Shown piece by piece: positions 63,788 through 64,000 of a stretch of DNA of 64,000 bases (positions are counted from its first letter, which is position 1; each line of letters starts with the position of its first letter). The notes below the pieces were generated by a model that did no database searches, had not been told where the DNA came from, and worked only from the letters and a program-made list of their open reading frames with translations. This stretch comes from JBHJGP01 sp050331695 (GTDB lineage: Bacteria; Pseudomonadota; Alphaproteobacteria; Geminicoccales; Geminicoccaceae). Where the stretch lies: the NCBI GenBank assembly GCA_050331695.1, contig JBHJGP010000013.1, positions 1 to 64,000 on the forward strand, in the 5' to 3' direction. The translations under genes and the position numbers were made by a program.

Positions 63788-64000
63788 TCAGCGATAGGGA
63801 TCATCGGCTTCCAGATAGGATCGCACATAGTCACCGACGCCGTCTTCGAGGGTCGTCATCGGTTGATCGAAACCGGCGGTACGAAGGCGGCTCAGTGACG
63901 CTTGCGTGAAATATTGATATCCGTCCCGAATGGTCTCGGGCGTGTCGATGAAGGTGACCGAGGGCTCGCGACCCATCGCCGCGAACACGGCGTGGGCCAC
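63788..64000 (-). CDS. hldD: ADP-L-glycero-D-manno-heptose-6-epimerase, 3' end only
   Basis: This is the last 70 codons of an NAD-dependent epimerase that finishes ADP-heptose synthesis for LPS core. Stretches AHAVFAAMGREPSVTFIDTP and RDGYQYFTQASLSRLRTAGF with VGDYVRSYLEADDPYR match HldD/RfaD C-termini. The N-terminal NAD domain lies beyond the window edge. It sits just upstream of hldE on the same strand, forming an hldD-hldE pair. Confidence 0.9.
   Translation of the reverse strand: MAHAVFAAMGREPSVTFIDTPETIRDGYQYFTQASLSRLRTAGFDQPMTTLEDGVGDYVRSYLEADDPYR

Overview
The window looks like chromosomal DNA of a free-living, GC-rich alphaproteobacterium of the Rhodospirillales type. The evidence is a MipZ division-plane ATPase, an etfB-etfA-hbd block next to a PduO-type cobalamin adenosyltransferase and a HIG1-type twin-membrane protein, PutA, a pca lactone branch, LolA, and heptose/LPS genes. 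Most genes are single or in short strand-coherent operons with 1-8 nt overlaps. One tRNA (Gln, CTG) is present. I saw no rRNA, CRISPR array, insertion sequence or phage block.

Layout. 1-2.4 kb: an O-acyltransferase broken by an in-frame TAG, then a Tat-exported PhoD phosphatase with a clear terminator. 3.0-7.6 kb: PutA and a 2-hydroxyacid dehydrogenase. 7.7-11.9 kb: a four-gene run joined by 4-nt overlaps (unfamiliar P-loop protein, ABC half-transporter with a degenerate ATPase, internally deleted histidine kinase, response regulator). 11.9-16.3 kb: secreted glycosidase-like protein and pcaDCB. 16.3-24.0 kb: PfkB-type kinase, DUF3750, GMC oxidoreductase, nitrilase, LolA, Nu-class GST, TSUP permease. 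24.1-27.8 kb: polysaccharide-linked genes, including a sugar transferase also broken by TAG and an alginate-lyase-like protein. 28-32 kb: an orphan hypothetical gene and a SAM-cyclase-AAA-TPR regulator.

32.1-36.8 kb: beta-oxidation/electron-transfer genes, adenosyltransferase, HIG1 protein, mipZ. 36.9-44.7 kb: OsmC, DUF1194, an MttB-superfamily methyltransferase without an internal amber codon, DUF599, VOC protein, a second TSUP permease, a tartrate/malate-type dehydrogenase, and a phosphodiester glycosidase. 45.2-49.5 kb: FecR protein, a cNMP-binding-EAL protein and a divergently transcribed CHASE2 adenylate cyclase, which together suggest a cAMP/c-di-GMP junction. 49.9-54.6 kb: divergent Nudix/DeoR, then a frameshifted AraC regulator ahead of a ycaC-cupin-ycaC-membrane-protein operon. 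54.8-64 kb: DUF3307, tRNA-Gln, a pseudo-caspase with PG-binding and Sel1 modules, a third class III cyclase, an aldo/keto reductase, a methyltransferase, galE, hldE and the 3' end of hldD.

Two themes stand out. Cyclic-nucleotide signalling is rich: three class III cyclases of different architecture plus one cNMP-EAL protein. Five genes look broken (two by TAG, two by apparent frameshift, one by an internal deletion), so either this strain is losing accessory functions or the assembly carries local errors. The best candidates for an undescribed system are the 7.7-11.9 kb operon and the pseudo-caspase gene.
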